A stretch of 43,370 nt of DNA from Ruminococcaceae bacterium UBA1741 (lineage in GTDB: Bacteria; Bacillota; Clostridia; Oscillospirales; Acutalibacteraceae), in NCBI GenBank assembly GCA_002315685.1, contig DCHX01000011.1:3692-47061 (forward strand), given 5' to 3'. Position 1 is the stretch's first letter, and every line of letters starts with the position of its first letter. A program made the translations under genes and the position numbers. Of the stretch, positions 22,579 through 31,024 are shown piece after piece. A model generated the notes under the pieces. That model saw only the letters and a program-made list of their open reading frames with translations. It did not search any database and was not told where the DNA came from.

Positions 22579-25416
22579 TTATAATACACCTTTTAGGAAT
22601 TTTCCCGTATAAGATTTTTCACATCTTGAAATTTCTTCGGGTGTACCGGTACAAAGAACAGTACCGCCCTTATCTCCGCCCTCGGGTCCTAAATCAATAA
22701 TATAGTCGGCAGTTTTAATCACATCGAGATTATGCTCAATAACAAGTATCGTATTACCCGTATCAACAAGCCTTTGGAGAATATCAATAAGCTTATGAAC
22801 ATCAGCGGTATGAAGTCCCGTTGTAGGCTCGTCCAAAATATAAACCGTTTTGCCCGTAGAGCGTTTTGAAAGCTCGGTTGCAAGCTTAACTCTTTGAGCC
22901 TCGCCACCCGAAAGGGTTGTTGCGGGTTGACCGATTTTTATATAACCGAGTCCGACATCATAAAGCGTCTTTAACTTTTTATAGATTTTCGGATGATGCT
23001 CAAAAAAGTGCATTCCCTCCTCGACGGTCATTTCAAGAACATCGTAAATATTCTTATCCTTATACTTAATGTTGAGGGTTTCTTTGTTGTATCTTGTACC
23101 GTTGCAAACATCACAGGGGACATAAATATCGGGCAAAAAGTGCATTTCAATCTTAATAATTCCGTCTCCGAAGCAGGACTCACATCTTCCGCCCTTTACA
23201 TTAAACGAAAATCTTCCTGCGTTATAGCCCTTTGCCTTTGCCTCCTTTGTAGAAGCAAACAGCTCACGAATATCGGTAAATACTCCCGTATATGTTGCAG
23301 GGTTACTTCGAGGAGTTTTTCCTATCGGCGACTGGTCGATATTTATTACCTTATCGAGATTCTCGTATCCCTTAACAGCCTTACATTTGCCCGAAATCGT
23401 TTTAGCACGGTTAAGCTTATTGGCAAGGGTAGTATAAATTATATCGTTTACAAGCGAAGACTTACCGCTTCCCGAAACACCCGTAACGCACACAAACTCG
23501 CCGAGCGGAATTTTAACATCAACATTTTTAAGGTTGTTTTCGAAAGCGCCCTTAACCTCTAAAAAGTATCCGTTACCTTTTCTTCTGTTTGTAGGAACGG
23601 GTATTTTCTTTCTTCCTGTCAGATAGTCGGAGGTAATAGACTCTTTACATGATTTAAGTTCTTCGGGTGTGCCCGAAAAAACAACATTACCGCCGTGTAT
23701 TCCGGCGCCGGGACCGATGTCAACAATATAATCAGCCTCACGCATAGTGTCTTCGTCGTGTTCAACCACGATAAGCGTATTTCCCAAATCCCTTAACTTT
23801 TTAAGAGTATTCAAAAGGCGTTCGTTATCCCGTTGATGAAGTCCGATACTCGGTTCGTCAAGAATATACAAAACTCCGCAAAGAGCCGAGCCGATTTGGG
23901 TAGCAAGTCGGATTCTTTGCGCCTCTCCGCCCGAAAGAGTTCCTGCCGAACGGGAAAGACAAAGATATTCAAGACCTACACTGTATAGAAAATTAAGTCT
24001 TTCTTTGATTTCTTTAATAATCGGTTTTGCTATCATTTGGTCTCGGGTAGAGAATTTAAGTGAATCAACAAAGCTTATAGCATCAACAACCGACATATCG
24101 CATAGCTCTTTAATGCTTTTGCCCCCTACCGTTACAGCAAGGTATTCGGGTTTAAGCCTTGCGCCGTGGCAGTCGGGACAGTCGCTTTCAAGCATATAAC
24201 TTTCAAGCTCATTTCTTGAATAATCACTCTTTGTAGTATTGTATCGCCTTTGCAGATTATTTATAACACCCTCAAACGGAGCCTTATAATTACTCATTCC
24301 CCTTGCGGTTGTTCTTTTAAGCTCTAATTCTTCGTTGCCCGTACCGTACAACACGGCATTTTGTCCCTCTTTCGGAATATCCTTCCAAGGAGTATTTACA
24401 TCAAATCGGTACTTTTTTGCAATAGCCTCGTAATACATAAGCGCAATAGTCGAAGAATCGGGTGTAAGCCAAGTATTAACTCCCCAACCCGCAGCCTTGA
24501 TACAGCCGTCAACCAACGATTTATTTTCGTCACTTATAACAAGTCTCGGGTCTATTTTCATAAATACGCCGATACCCGTACAGGTAGTACAAGCGCCGAT
24601 GGGACTGTTAAAAGAAAACATTGTAGGTGTAAGCTCGGGAATACTTATGCCGTGCTCATCACAAGCATAGCTTTGGGAAAAATTCAGCGTTTCTCCGCCC
24701 ACCACAAGCACATTCAAAAGTCCGCCCGAAAGATTAAGCGATGTTTCAATACTGTCAGCAAGTCGGGAACGAACATCATCTTTTATAACAATGCGGTCAA
24801 CCACAACCTCAATTGTATGCTTCTTGTTCTTTTCAAGCTTTATTTCTTCGGACAAATCGTACATTTGACCGTCAATAACAACACGGGAATATCCCGATTT
24901 TCTGACCTTTTCAAGCTCTTTTGCATATTCGCCTTTTCTGTTACGAACGATAGGCGCTAAAAGTTGAATTTTGCTTTCTTTCGGCAAAGAATAAACAGTG
25001 TCGACAATTTGGTCGGTAGGTTGCATTTTAATTTCTTTTCCGCAAACAGGACAATGCGGTATTCCGACACGGGCATATAAAAGCCTTAAATAGTCATAAA
25101 TTTCAGTAACCGTACCGACAGTAGAACGGGGGTTTTTAGAGGTTGTTTTTTGGTCTATTGATATAGCAGGCGAAAGCCCCTCAATAGTATCAATCGCAGG
25201 CTTGTCCATCTGACCTAAAAACTGACGGGCATAAGAAGATAGGGATTCAACATATCTTCGTTGTCCTTCTGCGTAAATTGTATCAAAAGCAAGAGATGAT
25301 TTTCCGCTACCCGAAAGCCCCGTAAAAACAACTAATTTATCACGGGGAATTTCAAGATTTATATTTTTAAGATTATGTTCTCTTGCGCCCTTAATAACTA
25401 TTTTATCGTTACCCAA
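22579..25416 (-). CDS. uvrA: Excinuclease ABC subunit A
   Basis: This 945-residue ATPase recognises bulky DNA lesions and loads UvrB in nucleotide excision repair. Two ABC modules are visible, each with a Walker A (GLSGSGKSS near the N-terminus, GVSGSGKSS in the second half) and an LSGGEAQR signature. The C-terminal zinc finger CESC...CDVC is intact, and the N-terminal one shows the usual cysteines. I set the start at a TTG (25416) because GGAGG lies seven bases before it. The open frame continues ten codons upstream but that would put the ribosome binding site inside the gene. A sigma-A promoter is present, but I see no clear LexA box. uvrB and uvrC are not in the window. Confidence 0.97.
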   Translation of the reverse strand: MGNDKIVIKGAREHNLKNINLEIPRDKLVVFTGLSGSGKSSLAFDTIYAEGQRRYVESLSSYARQFLGQMDKPAIDTIEGLSPAISIDQKTTSKNPRSTVGTVTEIYDYLRLLYARVGIPHCPVCGKEIKMQPTDQIVDTVYSLPKESKIQLLAPIVRNRKGEYAKELEKVRKSGYSRVVIDGQMYDLSEEIKLEKNKKHTIEVVVDRIVIKDDVRSRLADSIETSLNLSGGLLNVLVVGGETLNFSQSYACDEHGISIPELTPTMFSFNSPIGACTTCTGIGVFMKIDPRLVISDENKSLVDGCIKAAGWGVNTWLTPDSSTIALMYYEAIAKKYRFDVNTPWKDIPKEGQNAVLYGTGNEELELKRTTARGMSNYKAPFEGVINNLQRRYNTTKSDYSRNELESYMLESDCPDCHGARLKPEYLAVTVGGKSIKELCDMSVVDAISFVDSLKFSTRDQMIAKPIIKEIKERLNFLYSVGLEYLCLSRSAGTLSGGEAQRIRLATQIGSALCGVLYILDEPSIGLHQRDNERLLNTLKKLRDLGNTLIVVEHDEDTMREADYIVDIGPGAGIHGGNVVFSGTPEELKSCKESITSDYLTGRKKIPVPTNRRKGNGYFLEVKGAFENNLKNVDVKIPLGEFVCVTGVSGSGKSSLVNDIIYTTLANKLNRAKTISGKCKAVKGYENLDKVINIDQSPIGKTPRSNPATYTGVFTDIRELFASTKEAKAKGYNAGRFSFNVKGGRCESCFGDGIIKIEMHFLPDIYVPCDVCNGTRYNKETLNIKYKDKNIYDVLEMTVEEGMHFFEHHPKIYKKLKTLYDVGLGYIKIGQPATTLSGGEAQRVKLATELSKRSTGKTVYILDEPTTGLHTADVHKLIDILQRLVDTGNTILVIEHNLDVIKTADYIIDLGPEGGDKGGTVLCTGTPEEISRCEKSYTGKFLKGVL

Positions 25417-25460
25417 AACTCTACCTCCGAGATTAAATAAAAACAAACTTATATCTATAT

Positions 25461-25489
25461 ATTTTACGATATTTATTTAATAATGTAAA
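25461..25489 (-). promoter_or_regulatory. Sigma-A type promoter for uvrA
   Basis: On the minus strand: -35 TTTACA (25484-25489), 17-base spacer, -10 TAAAAT (25461-25466). Confidence 0.72.
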
Positions 25490-25625
25490 CCATTATTTTT
25501 TGTTTTTCTTAAAATACCGAAAATTAAGGATATGTGTCTGAAAATGTCGCTTAAAAATAAAAACTTTTAAGTTTAATAAAGCGGTCTGACGGTAATACTT
25601 TTATTAGAAAATCGGAGGTGCATTT

Positions 25626-26390
25626 ATGTATAACGGAAAAGTTATGATTTGCGGAGTTGACACAAGCAAGCTTCCTCTTTTGAAGGAAAAGGAAAAGGAA
25701 GCATTGATTATTCGTGTAAAGGATGGCGACAGCCTTGCCCGTGATGAGCTGATAAACGGCAATTTAAGGCTTGTTTTAAGCGTAGTTCAGCGTTTTTTGG
25801 GCAGAGGCGAAAATCCGGACGACCTATTCCAAGTCGGTTGTATCGGGCTGATAAAATCCATTGACAATTTTGATATTACCCAAAATGTTAAGTTTTCAAC
25901 CTATGCCGTGCCGATGATTATAGGCGAAATAAGGCGGTATTTAAGGGATAACAATTCGGTAAAGGTAAGCCGTTCTATCAAGGATGTCGCATACCGTGCA
26001 ATGCAGGCAAAGGAAAGAATAATTGCCGCAACCCAAAAAGAACCTACCGTATCTGAAATTGCGAAGGAGCTTGACCTGCCGAGAGAGGATGTTGTGGTGG
26101 CACTTGAAAGCATTGTGGACCCCGTTTCTCTTTATGAGCCTGTATTTTCCGAAAACGGCGATTCGGTATATTATCTTGACCAAGTCGGAGATAAAAACGA
26201 CGATAAAAATTGGCTTTGCGAAATCGCTATGCGGGATGCGATAAGCCGATTATCGTTAAGGGAAAAAAATATTTTGTCATTAAGATTTATAAAAGGCAAA
26301 ACTCAAATGGAGGTTTCAAACGAAATCGGCATTTCCCAAGCGCAGGTTTCAAGGCTTGAAAAAAATGCAATAGACAAAATTAAGAATTAA
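25626..26390 (+). CDS. sigG: Forespore sigma factor SigG
   Basis: This 254-residue sigma-70 family protein directs late gene expression in the engulfed forespore. The N-terminus (KVMICGVDTSKLP) is the conserved SigG-specific leader. Region 2 (about 45-115, with DLFQVGCIGLIKSI and FSTYAVPMIIGEIRR), region 3 (about 120-170) and the region 4 helix-turn-helix (about 220-250, MEVSNEIGISQAQVSRLE) follow. TCGGAGGTG precedes the ATG. In many Bacilli and clostridia sigG follows spoIIGA-sigE next to ftsZ; here it stands alone, divergent from uvrA. I could not find a convincing sigma-F or sigma-G promoter by eye in the 180-base gap, which holds the palindrome AAACTTTTAAGTTT at 25561-25574. The SigF alternative is less likely given the N-terminus. 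Confidence 0.95.
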   Translation: MYNGKVMICGVDTSKLPLLKEKEKEALIIRVKDGDSLARDELINGNLRLVLSVVQRFLGRGENPDDLFQVGCIGLIKSIDNFDITQNVKFSTYAVPMIIGEIRRYLRDNNSVKVSRSIKDVAYRAMQAKERIIAATQKEPTVSEIAKELDLPREDVVVALESIVDPVSLYEPVFSENGDSVYYLDQVGDKNDDKNWLCEIAMRDAISRLSLREKNILSLRFIKGKTQMEVSNEIGISQAQVSRLEKNAIDKIKN

Positions 26391-26397
26391 AATGAAA

Positions 26398-26446
26398 AAA
26401 CTTTCGGTATTGTTTTATAGCATTTTGCCGAAAGTTTATTTTTTTG
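26398..26446 (+). terminator. Intrinsic terminator of sigG
   Basis: A 10-bp stem, AAACTTTCGG (26398-26407) with CCGAAAGTTT (26428-26437), has a 20-base loop and an ATTTTTTTT tail. It starts eight bases after the sigG stop. Confidence 0.85.
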
Positions 26447-26535
26447 AAAAAATCACATCAAAACTTGTAGATTTTTAGTTGTCGCGGTGTTATACTTATA
26501 TTAGTTTAGTAATATATTAGACAGAAGGTGAGAAA

Positions 26536-27579
26536 GTGAAGGTTTTATCGAGAAGGACACGAAACATAATCGTTTTGAGCGTTATCGGTGTTTTAGTACT
26601 TGCTATTGTGGGAATAAGCATATTTTCCGCTGTTACCGTTTCAAAATACAAAAAGCGTATAAATAAGGATAAAGCGGTTATTGCAAGTGCAAATAATACT
26701 ATTAGTGATTACGAAGCCGAAAAGGGCGAAATGCAGTCAACTATCGACAGTATCAAAAGCGAAAACGATAAGTTAAAAGAGGATAACGCATCCCTCCAAA
26801 AGCAGTTGGTTGAGCTTGCCGCCAAGAAAAAGGCGGCAGCCGAAGCCAAGCGCCTTGAACAACAAAAGCTTCAAGCCGACCTTGCAAAACAAAGAACTCA
26901 AAATATTATCTCATTGCTTTCTCTGCCGAAAACCGAGCAACAGTCCGCTTTGCCTAATGTTTGCTATTTAACCTTTGACGACGGACCTTCAAAAAACACT
27001 CCCGCTATTTTGGATATTCTTAAAAGATATAATATTAAGGCAACATTTTTCGTAATAGGAAGCGGAAATTTAAGTCTATTGCCGAGAATGAAAAGCGAAG
27101 GCCATACAATAGGACTTCACGCTGATAATCATAATTATGCGGTTATTTATAAAAATGTCGAAAGTTATCTTACCGACTTACAGGCAATATCCCAAAAGGT
27201 TGAGTCGCTAACGGGCGAAAAGACTTCGGTTATGCGTTTTCCGGGAGGCGGCAGTAATGAAATAAGCCGTAAATACTGTGTCGGAATTATGTCGGAGCTT
27301 ACAAAGCTTTTGCCCGATATGGGATATTCGTATTTTGACTGGAATGTAAGCTCGGGCGATGCCGAAAAGAGCGTTGTCCCAACCGCTACTATTATTAACA
27401 ACACTTTATCAATGGCAAAAAGCAAAGACAGTATTTGTGTGCTAATGCACGATGCTTCGGCAAAAACCACTACCGTCGAGGCATTACCGTCTATTATTGA
27501 GGGCCTTTGCAATATGGGATTTAGGTTTGAGGCAATAACTCCTCAAACAAACGGTTATCATCATACCGTTCATAACTGA
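26536..27579 (+). CDS. Membrane-anchored polysaccharide deacetylase
   Basis: This 347-residue protein has an N-terminal membrane helix (about 10-33), a long Lys/Glu/Ala-rich coiled coil (about 38-125), and an extracellular NodB-type carbohydrate esterase family 4 domain (about 140-335). The metal and catalytic residues are visible: TFDDGPS (146-152; D148, D149), H195 and H199 in HADNH, R234 in RFPGGG, and the late LMHDA motif. It probably removes acetyl groups from peptidoglycan amino sugars. The coiled-coil spacer, reminiscent of septal PG factors, is unusual for the family and may target or tether it. The start is a GTG preceded by AAGGTG. ispE follows after 15 bases. Confidence 0.9.
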   Translation: MKVLSRRTRNIIVLSVIGVLVLAIVGISIFSAVTVSKYKKRINKDKAVIASANNTISDYEAEKGEMQSTIDSIKSENDKLKEDNASLQKQLVELAAKKKAAAEAKRLEQQKLQADLAKQRTQNIISLLSLPKTEQQSALPNVCYLTFDDGPSKNTPAILDILKRYNIKATFFVIGSGNLSLLPRMKSEGHTIGLHADNHNYAVIYKNVESYLTDLQAISQKVESLTGEKTSVMRFPGGGSNEISRKYCVGIMSELTKLLPDMGYSYFDWNVSSGDAEKSVVPTATIINNTLSMAKSKDSICVLMHDASAKTTTVEALPSIIEGLCNMGFRFEAITPQTNGYHHTVHN

Positions 27580-27594
27580 ATTTGAGGTATTTTA

Positions 27595-28434
27595 ATGATT
27601 ATTAGAGCAAACGCTAAAATAAACCTTACCTTCGGTATTGTAGGAAAGCTTAATAACGGATACCATTTAATCGACTCGGTTATGCAGTCGGTTTCCCTTT
27701 GCGATATAATTGAAATAAATAAATCCCCTACCCTTTCGGTTAGTTTTTCAAATCCCGATATTGACGGACGGTCAAGCATAGCCTATAAGTCGGCAGAGCT
27801 TTTTTTTGAGCATACATCCGTTACCGACCGTGCCGATATAAAAATAGAAAGCAATATCCCCACCGCCTCGGGTATGGGCGGAGGCAGTTCGGATGCGGCT
27901 TCGGTTTTAATCGGGTTAAACGAGCTTTTCGGTACAAAACTTTCAAAAAGCGAACTTTGCGAAATAGGTGTAAAGGTAGGTGCCGATGTTCCGTTTTGTA
28001 TTATAGGCGGTACCGCCCGTGCCCAAGGTATCGGCGAAAAGATAACCCCTATAAAGCAATTAGGCGAATACCCTATTATAATTATCAAAGACTCACAAAA
28101 GCTTTCTACCGCTTATATGTACGGAGAGCTTGATAAGAAAGCGACAACGGGTGCTACCGCCGAAGAAATGGTCAATGCAATAAGCATAGGCGATTTTAAG
28201 AGTATTTGTAAATGTGTATCAAACGATTTTTCGTTTGTTTGCGACTCACACGCCGAAAAAAAACTCCTAATCGGTTTAGGCGCTTGTGCTTCGGGACTTT
28301 CGGGAAGCGGACCGTCGGTTTTCGGAATATTTGATAACTATGATACCGCAATAAAAGCCTTTGAGAAGTTAAAACAAGACGGGCACAATGCTTATTTGGC
28401 AAAAACCGTAAATTCGGGCTGTATAATTGAATAA
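27595..28434 (+). CDS. ispE: 4-diphosphocytidyl-2-C-methyl-D-erythritol kinase IspE
   Basis: This 279-residue GHMP kinase phosphorylates CDP-methylerythritol in the MEP isoprenoid pathway. The N-terminal AKINLTFGI segment, the ATP-binding SGMGGGSSDAA (92-102) and the C-terminal GLSGSGPSVFG are all conserved. TTTGAGG before the ATG supports the start. With ispH elsewhere in the window it shows the organism uses the MEP route to undecaprenyl phosphate, the lipid carrier used by MraY and MurG. The short gap to the deacetylase suggests one transcript. Confidence 0.97.
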   Translation: MIIRANAKINLTFGIVGKLNNGYHLIDSVMQSVSLCDIIEINKSPTLSVSFSNPDIDGRSSIAYKSAELFFEHTSVTDRADIKIESNIPTASGMGGGSSDAASVLIGLNELFGTKLSKSELCEIGVKVGADVPFCIIGGTARAQGIGEKITPIKQLGEYPIIIIKDSQKLSTAYMYGELDKKATTGATAEEMVNAISIGDFKSICKCVSNDFSFVCDSHAEKKLLIGLGACASGLSGSGPSVFGIFDNYDTAIKAFEKLKQDGHNAYLAKTVNSGCIIE

Positions 28435-28443
28435 AAACAAAAG

Positions 28444-28475
28444 CCTTCGTCAATAATTCTGGCGGAGGTTTTTTT
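28444..28475 (+). terminator. Terminator-like hairpin overlapping the spoIIR ribosome binding site
   Basis: CCUUCGUC (28444-28451) pairs over 8 bp with GGCGGAGG (28461-28468), allowing two G-U pairs, around a 9-base loop, and seven T follow (28469-28475). It looks like an intrinsic terminator for ispE. The right arm contains GGAGG, the only good ribosome binding site for the spoIIR ATG at 28476, so the same hairpin would also mask spoIIR translation. Confidence 0.65.
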
Positions 28476-29111
28476 ATGAACATATTAAAAATCAGAAATG
28501 ACATTGAAAAAGCGATACTCTTCGGGCTTATATTTGCAATCTTTATAAGCTTTGCAAGATTCGATACCTATTGCGACGATTTAAGGCAAAATGTTTTAAG
28601 ACTTCATATATTGGCAAATTCGGACTCGGATTTCGACCAAAATATTAAGCTTGAAATCCGAAACGAAATACTTGAAAAAAGCGGTTGTCTTTTTGGGGAT
28701 GCCGAAAATTTGGAGATTGCAGAGGATATTGCAAAGAAAAATCTAAAAGAATTTGAAAAAACCGCAAACGAGGTTTTAGAAAACAATAATATCCCATACA
28801 AAGCCAAAGCAAAGCTCGGCAAAAGCTATTTTGAAACAAGAGAATACGAAACCTTCACCCTCCCCGCAGGTTACTATAATTCTCTTATAATAACACTCGG
28901 AAAAGGTGAAGGTCATAATTGGTGGTGTGTAATTTATCCTGCCGTTTGTATTCCGTCGTCAAGCGAGCATTTAAGCAAAAGCACAACTAAAAAAAGCAGT
29001 GCTATCGCCGAAAACAGCCAAAAATACAAGGTAAGATTTAAGGCAGTAGAAATCTACGAAGACCTAAAAAGAAAATACAAAAACTATTCAAGCTCAAAAG
29101 CGCCCGTGTAG
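28476..29111 (+). CDS. spoIIR: Stage II sporulation protein R
   Basis: This 211-residue protein is the forespore-secreted signal that triggers SpoIIGA to process pro-sigma-E in the mother cell. A hydrophobic secretion segment (about 13-30) precedes the conserved core: RLHILANSDS (about 42-51), DQNIKLEIRNEI, and the late GEGHNWWCVIYPAVC (about 149-163). The two cysteines and tryptophans of this block are present. The tail is Lys/Ser-rich. The gene is normally under sigma-F. Its 3' end overlaps the convergent ABC transporter gene by 28 bases. Identification is confident from the core motifs. Confidence 0.95.
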   Translation: MNILKIRNDIEKAILFGLIFAIFISFARFDTYCDDLRQNVLRLHILANSDSDFDQNIKLEIRNEILEKSGCLFGDAENLEIAEDIAKKNLKEFEKTANEVLENNNIPYKAKAKLGKSYFETREYETFTLPAGYYNSLIITLGKGEGHNWWCVIYPAVCIPSSSEHLSKSTTKKSSAIAENSQKYKVRFKAVEIYEDLKRKYKNYSSSKAPV

Positions 29112-31024
29112 AGCTGATAATATGTGCCCTTTTCGGCAATAAGCTCTTTATGACTACCCCGCTCGATAATTCTACCCTTATCAAGCACCATAATAACATC
29201 GGAATTCATAACGGTTGAAAGCCTATGTGCGATTACGAAAACGGTCCTGCCCTCCATAAGCTTATCCATACCTCTTTGAACTATGGCTTCGGTACGGGTA
29301 TCTATTGAAGAGGTTGCCTCGTCAAGTATCATTACCGGCGGGTCGGCAACAGCAGCACGGGCTATTGATATTAACTGGCGTTGACCTTGTGAAAGGTTGG
29401 CGCCGTTATTTGAAAGCATTGTATCATAGCCGTCGGGAAGTCTTGTGATAAAGTCATCGGCACCCGCAAGCTTTGCGGCACTTATACATTCTTCATCCGT
29501 AGCATCAAGTCTTCCGTAACGGATGTTATCCATAACACTGCCCGTAAACAAGTTAGTTTCCTGCAAAACAATGCCGAGAGAACGGCGAAGGTCAGACTTC
29601 TTTATCTTATTTATGTTTATTCCGTCATATCTAATCTTGCCGTCTTCAATATCATAAAAACGGTTGATTAGGTTCGTAATTGTAGTCTTACCGGCACCCG
29701 TAGCACCGACAAAAGCAACCTTTTGTCCGGGCTTTGCATAAACCGAAACACCGTTTAGCACCTGTTTTCCCTCAACATAAGAGAAATCAACCTCAGTCAT
29801 AACAACATCGCCCGTAAGGCGAGTAAGGGTTAGCGTTCCGTCATTATGCGGATGCTTCCAAGCCCAAATACCAGTTCTTTCACTTGTTTCAACAAGTTCT
29901 CCGTTTTCCTCCCTTGCGTTTACAAGGGTTACATAGCCGTTATCGTCCTCCGGCTCACTGTCCATAAGCTCAAAAATACGCTCGGCACCCGCAAGTGCCA
30001 TAGCTATCGCATTTATTTGCTGTGATAACTGATTTAAGTTGCCCGTAAACTGCTTTGTCATACTTAAAAACGGAACGATAACCGATACGGTAATGGGTAC
30101 AAATGTAGCGGTAAAAATCGCTCTGAATCCTATATTGGTGGTTTCGGTTACGAACAAGACACCACCCGCAACAGCGCACAAAACATAAAGGATATTACCG
30201 ATATTCATAATAATAGGACCTAAACAGTTGGCATAAGCGTGTGCCTTAAAGCCGTCATTGTAAAGCTCGTCATTAACCTTGTCGAACTCAGCCTTTGTCT
30301 GAGGCTCGTGGCTAAACACCTTAACAACCTTTTGTCCGTTCATCATCTCTTGGATATAACCCTCGGTTTTACCAACCGATTTTTGTTGGCGAATAAAGTA
30401 TTTTGCACTGCCTCCGCCGATTTTTTTGGATACCAAAACCATAGCGACAACACCGCACAAAACAACTATTGTCATCCAAAAGCTTAAAGTAAGCATTATG
30501 CACATAACCGAAATTACAATAGTTCCGGCTTGCAGCATACTCGGAATAGCCTGTGAAATCAACTGTCTTAAAGTATCAATATCATTAGTGTAACGGCTCA
30601 TAATATCGCCGTGCTTGTTTTGGTCGAAATACTTAATGGGAAGTGTTTGCATTTTTGCGAACATCTTTGTACGAAGCTTTGACAAAAAGCCTTGCGTAAT
30701 TACCGCCAAAAACTGCGAATAAAGCGTCATAAATATAATCGACATCACATAAAGGGATGCTAAAAGAATAATAAGCGGTATTATTTGTTCCTTTGCGGTA
30801 TTCCAAGTATCAACACCGGGATTTTTACCGAACTTTTCAATTACCGAGATTACTTTTTCAAGGAATAAAGACGGAATTGCGGATACAACCGAGGAAATAA
30901 TAATACAAGCGCAGGTAACAGGCACCAAAACAGGATACGCCTTAAAAAGCATCTTAATTACTCTTGCCAATGACTTCGGGTTGATTTTTTTGCCTGTGCT
31001 CATACCACGCGGAAGTTTACTCAT
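29084..31024 (-). CDS. ABC exporter half-transporter, canonical ATPase site
   Basis: This 646-residue protein is one half of a type IV (multidrug/lipid-like) ABC exporter. Six membrane helices fill about residues 30-330. A family-specific insert with TGIWAWKHPHNDG (near 400) precedes the nucleotide-binding domain with Walker A GATGAGKTT, signature LSQGQ and Walker B ILDEATSSID, where the catalytic Glu is present. The start at 31024 has GGAGGTGA upstream, and the ATG overlaps the previous stop by 8 bases (ATGAGTAA). It pairs with the next gene as a heterodimer, and the MarR gene in the same operon suggests export of an antimicrobial or toxic compound; the substrate is unknown. Confidence 0.93.
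   Translation of the reverse strand: MSKLPRGMSTGKKINPKSLARVIKMLFKAYPVLVPVTCACIIISSVVSAIPSLFLEKVISVIEKFGKNPGVDTWNTAKEQIIPLIILLASLYVMSIIFMTLYSQFLAVITQGFLSKLRTKMFAKMQTLPIKYFDQNKHGDIMSRYTNDIDTLRQLISQAIPSMLQAGTIVISVMCIMLTLSFWMTIVVLCGVVAMVLVSKKIGGGSAKYFIRQQKSVGKTEGYIQEMMNGQKVVKVFSHEPQTKAEFDKVNDELYNDGFKAHAYANCLGPIIMNIGNILYVLCAVAGGVLFVTETTNIGFRAIFTATFVPITVSVIVPFLSMTKQFTGNLNQLSQQINAIAMALAGAERIFELMDSEPEDDNGYVTLVNAREENGELVETSERTGIWAWKHPHNDGTLTLTRLTGDVVMTEVDFSYVEGKQVLNGVSVYAKPGQKVAFVGATGAGKTTITNLINRFYDIEDGKIRYDGININKIKKSDLRRSLGIVLQETNLFTGSVMDNIRYGRLDATDEECISAAKLAGADDFITRLPDGYDTMLSNNGANLSQGQRQLISIARAAVADPPVMILDEATSSIDTRTEAIVQRGMDKLMEGRTVFVIAHRLSTVMNSDVIMVLDKGRIIERGSHKELIAEKGTYYQLYTGAFELE

Noticed and set aside
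22993..24960. Antisense frames of 189 and 199 codons within uvrA
   Set aside because: No ribosome binding site or domain was seen, and uvrA is intact on the other strand.
25417..25625. LexA/SOS box before uvrA or a sigma-F/G promoter before sigG
   Set aside because: I looked for GAAC-N4-GTTC-type and forespore-type elements and found no convincing match by eye.
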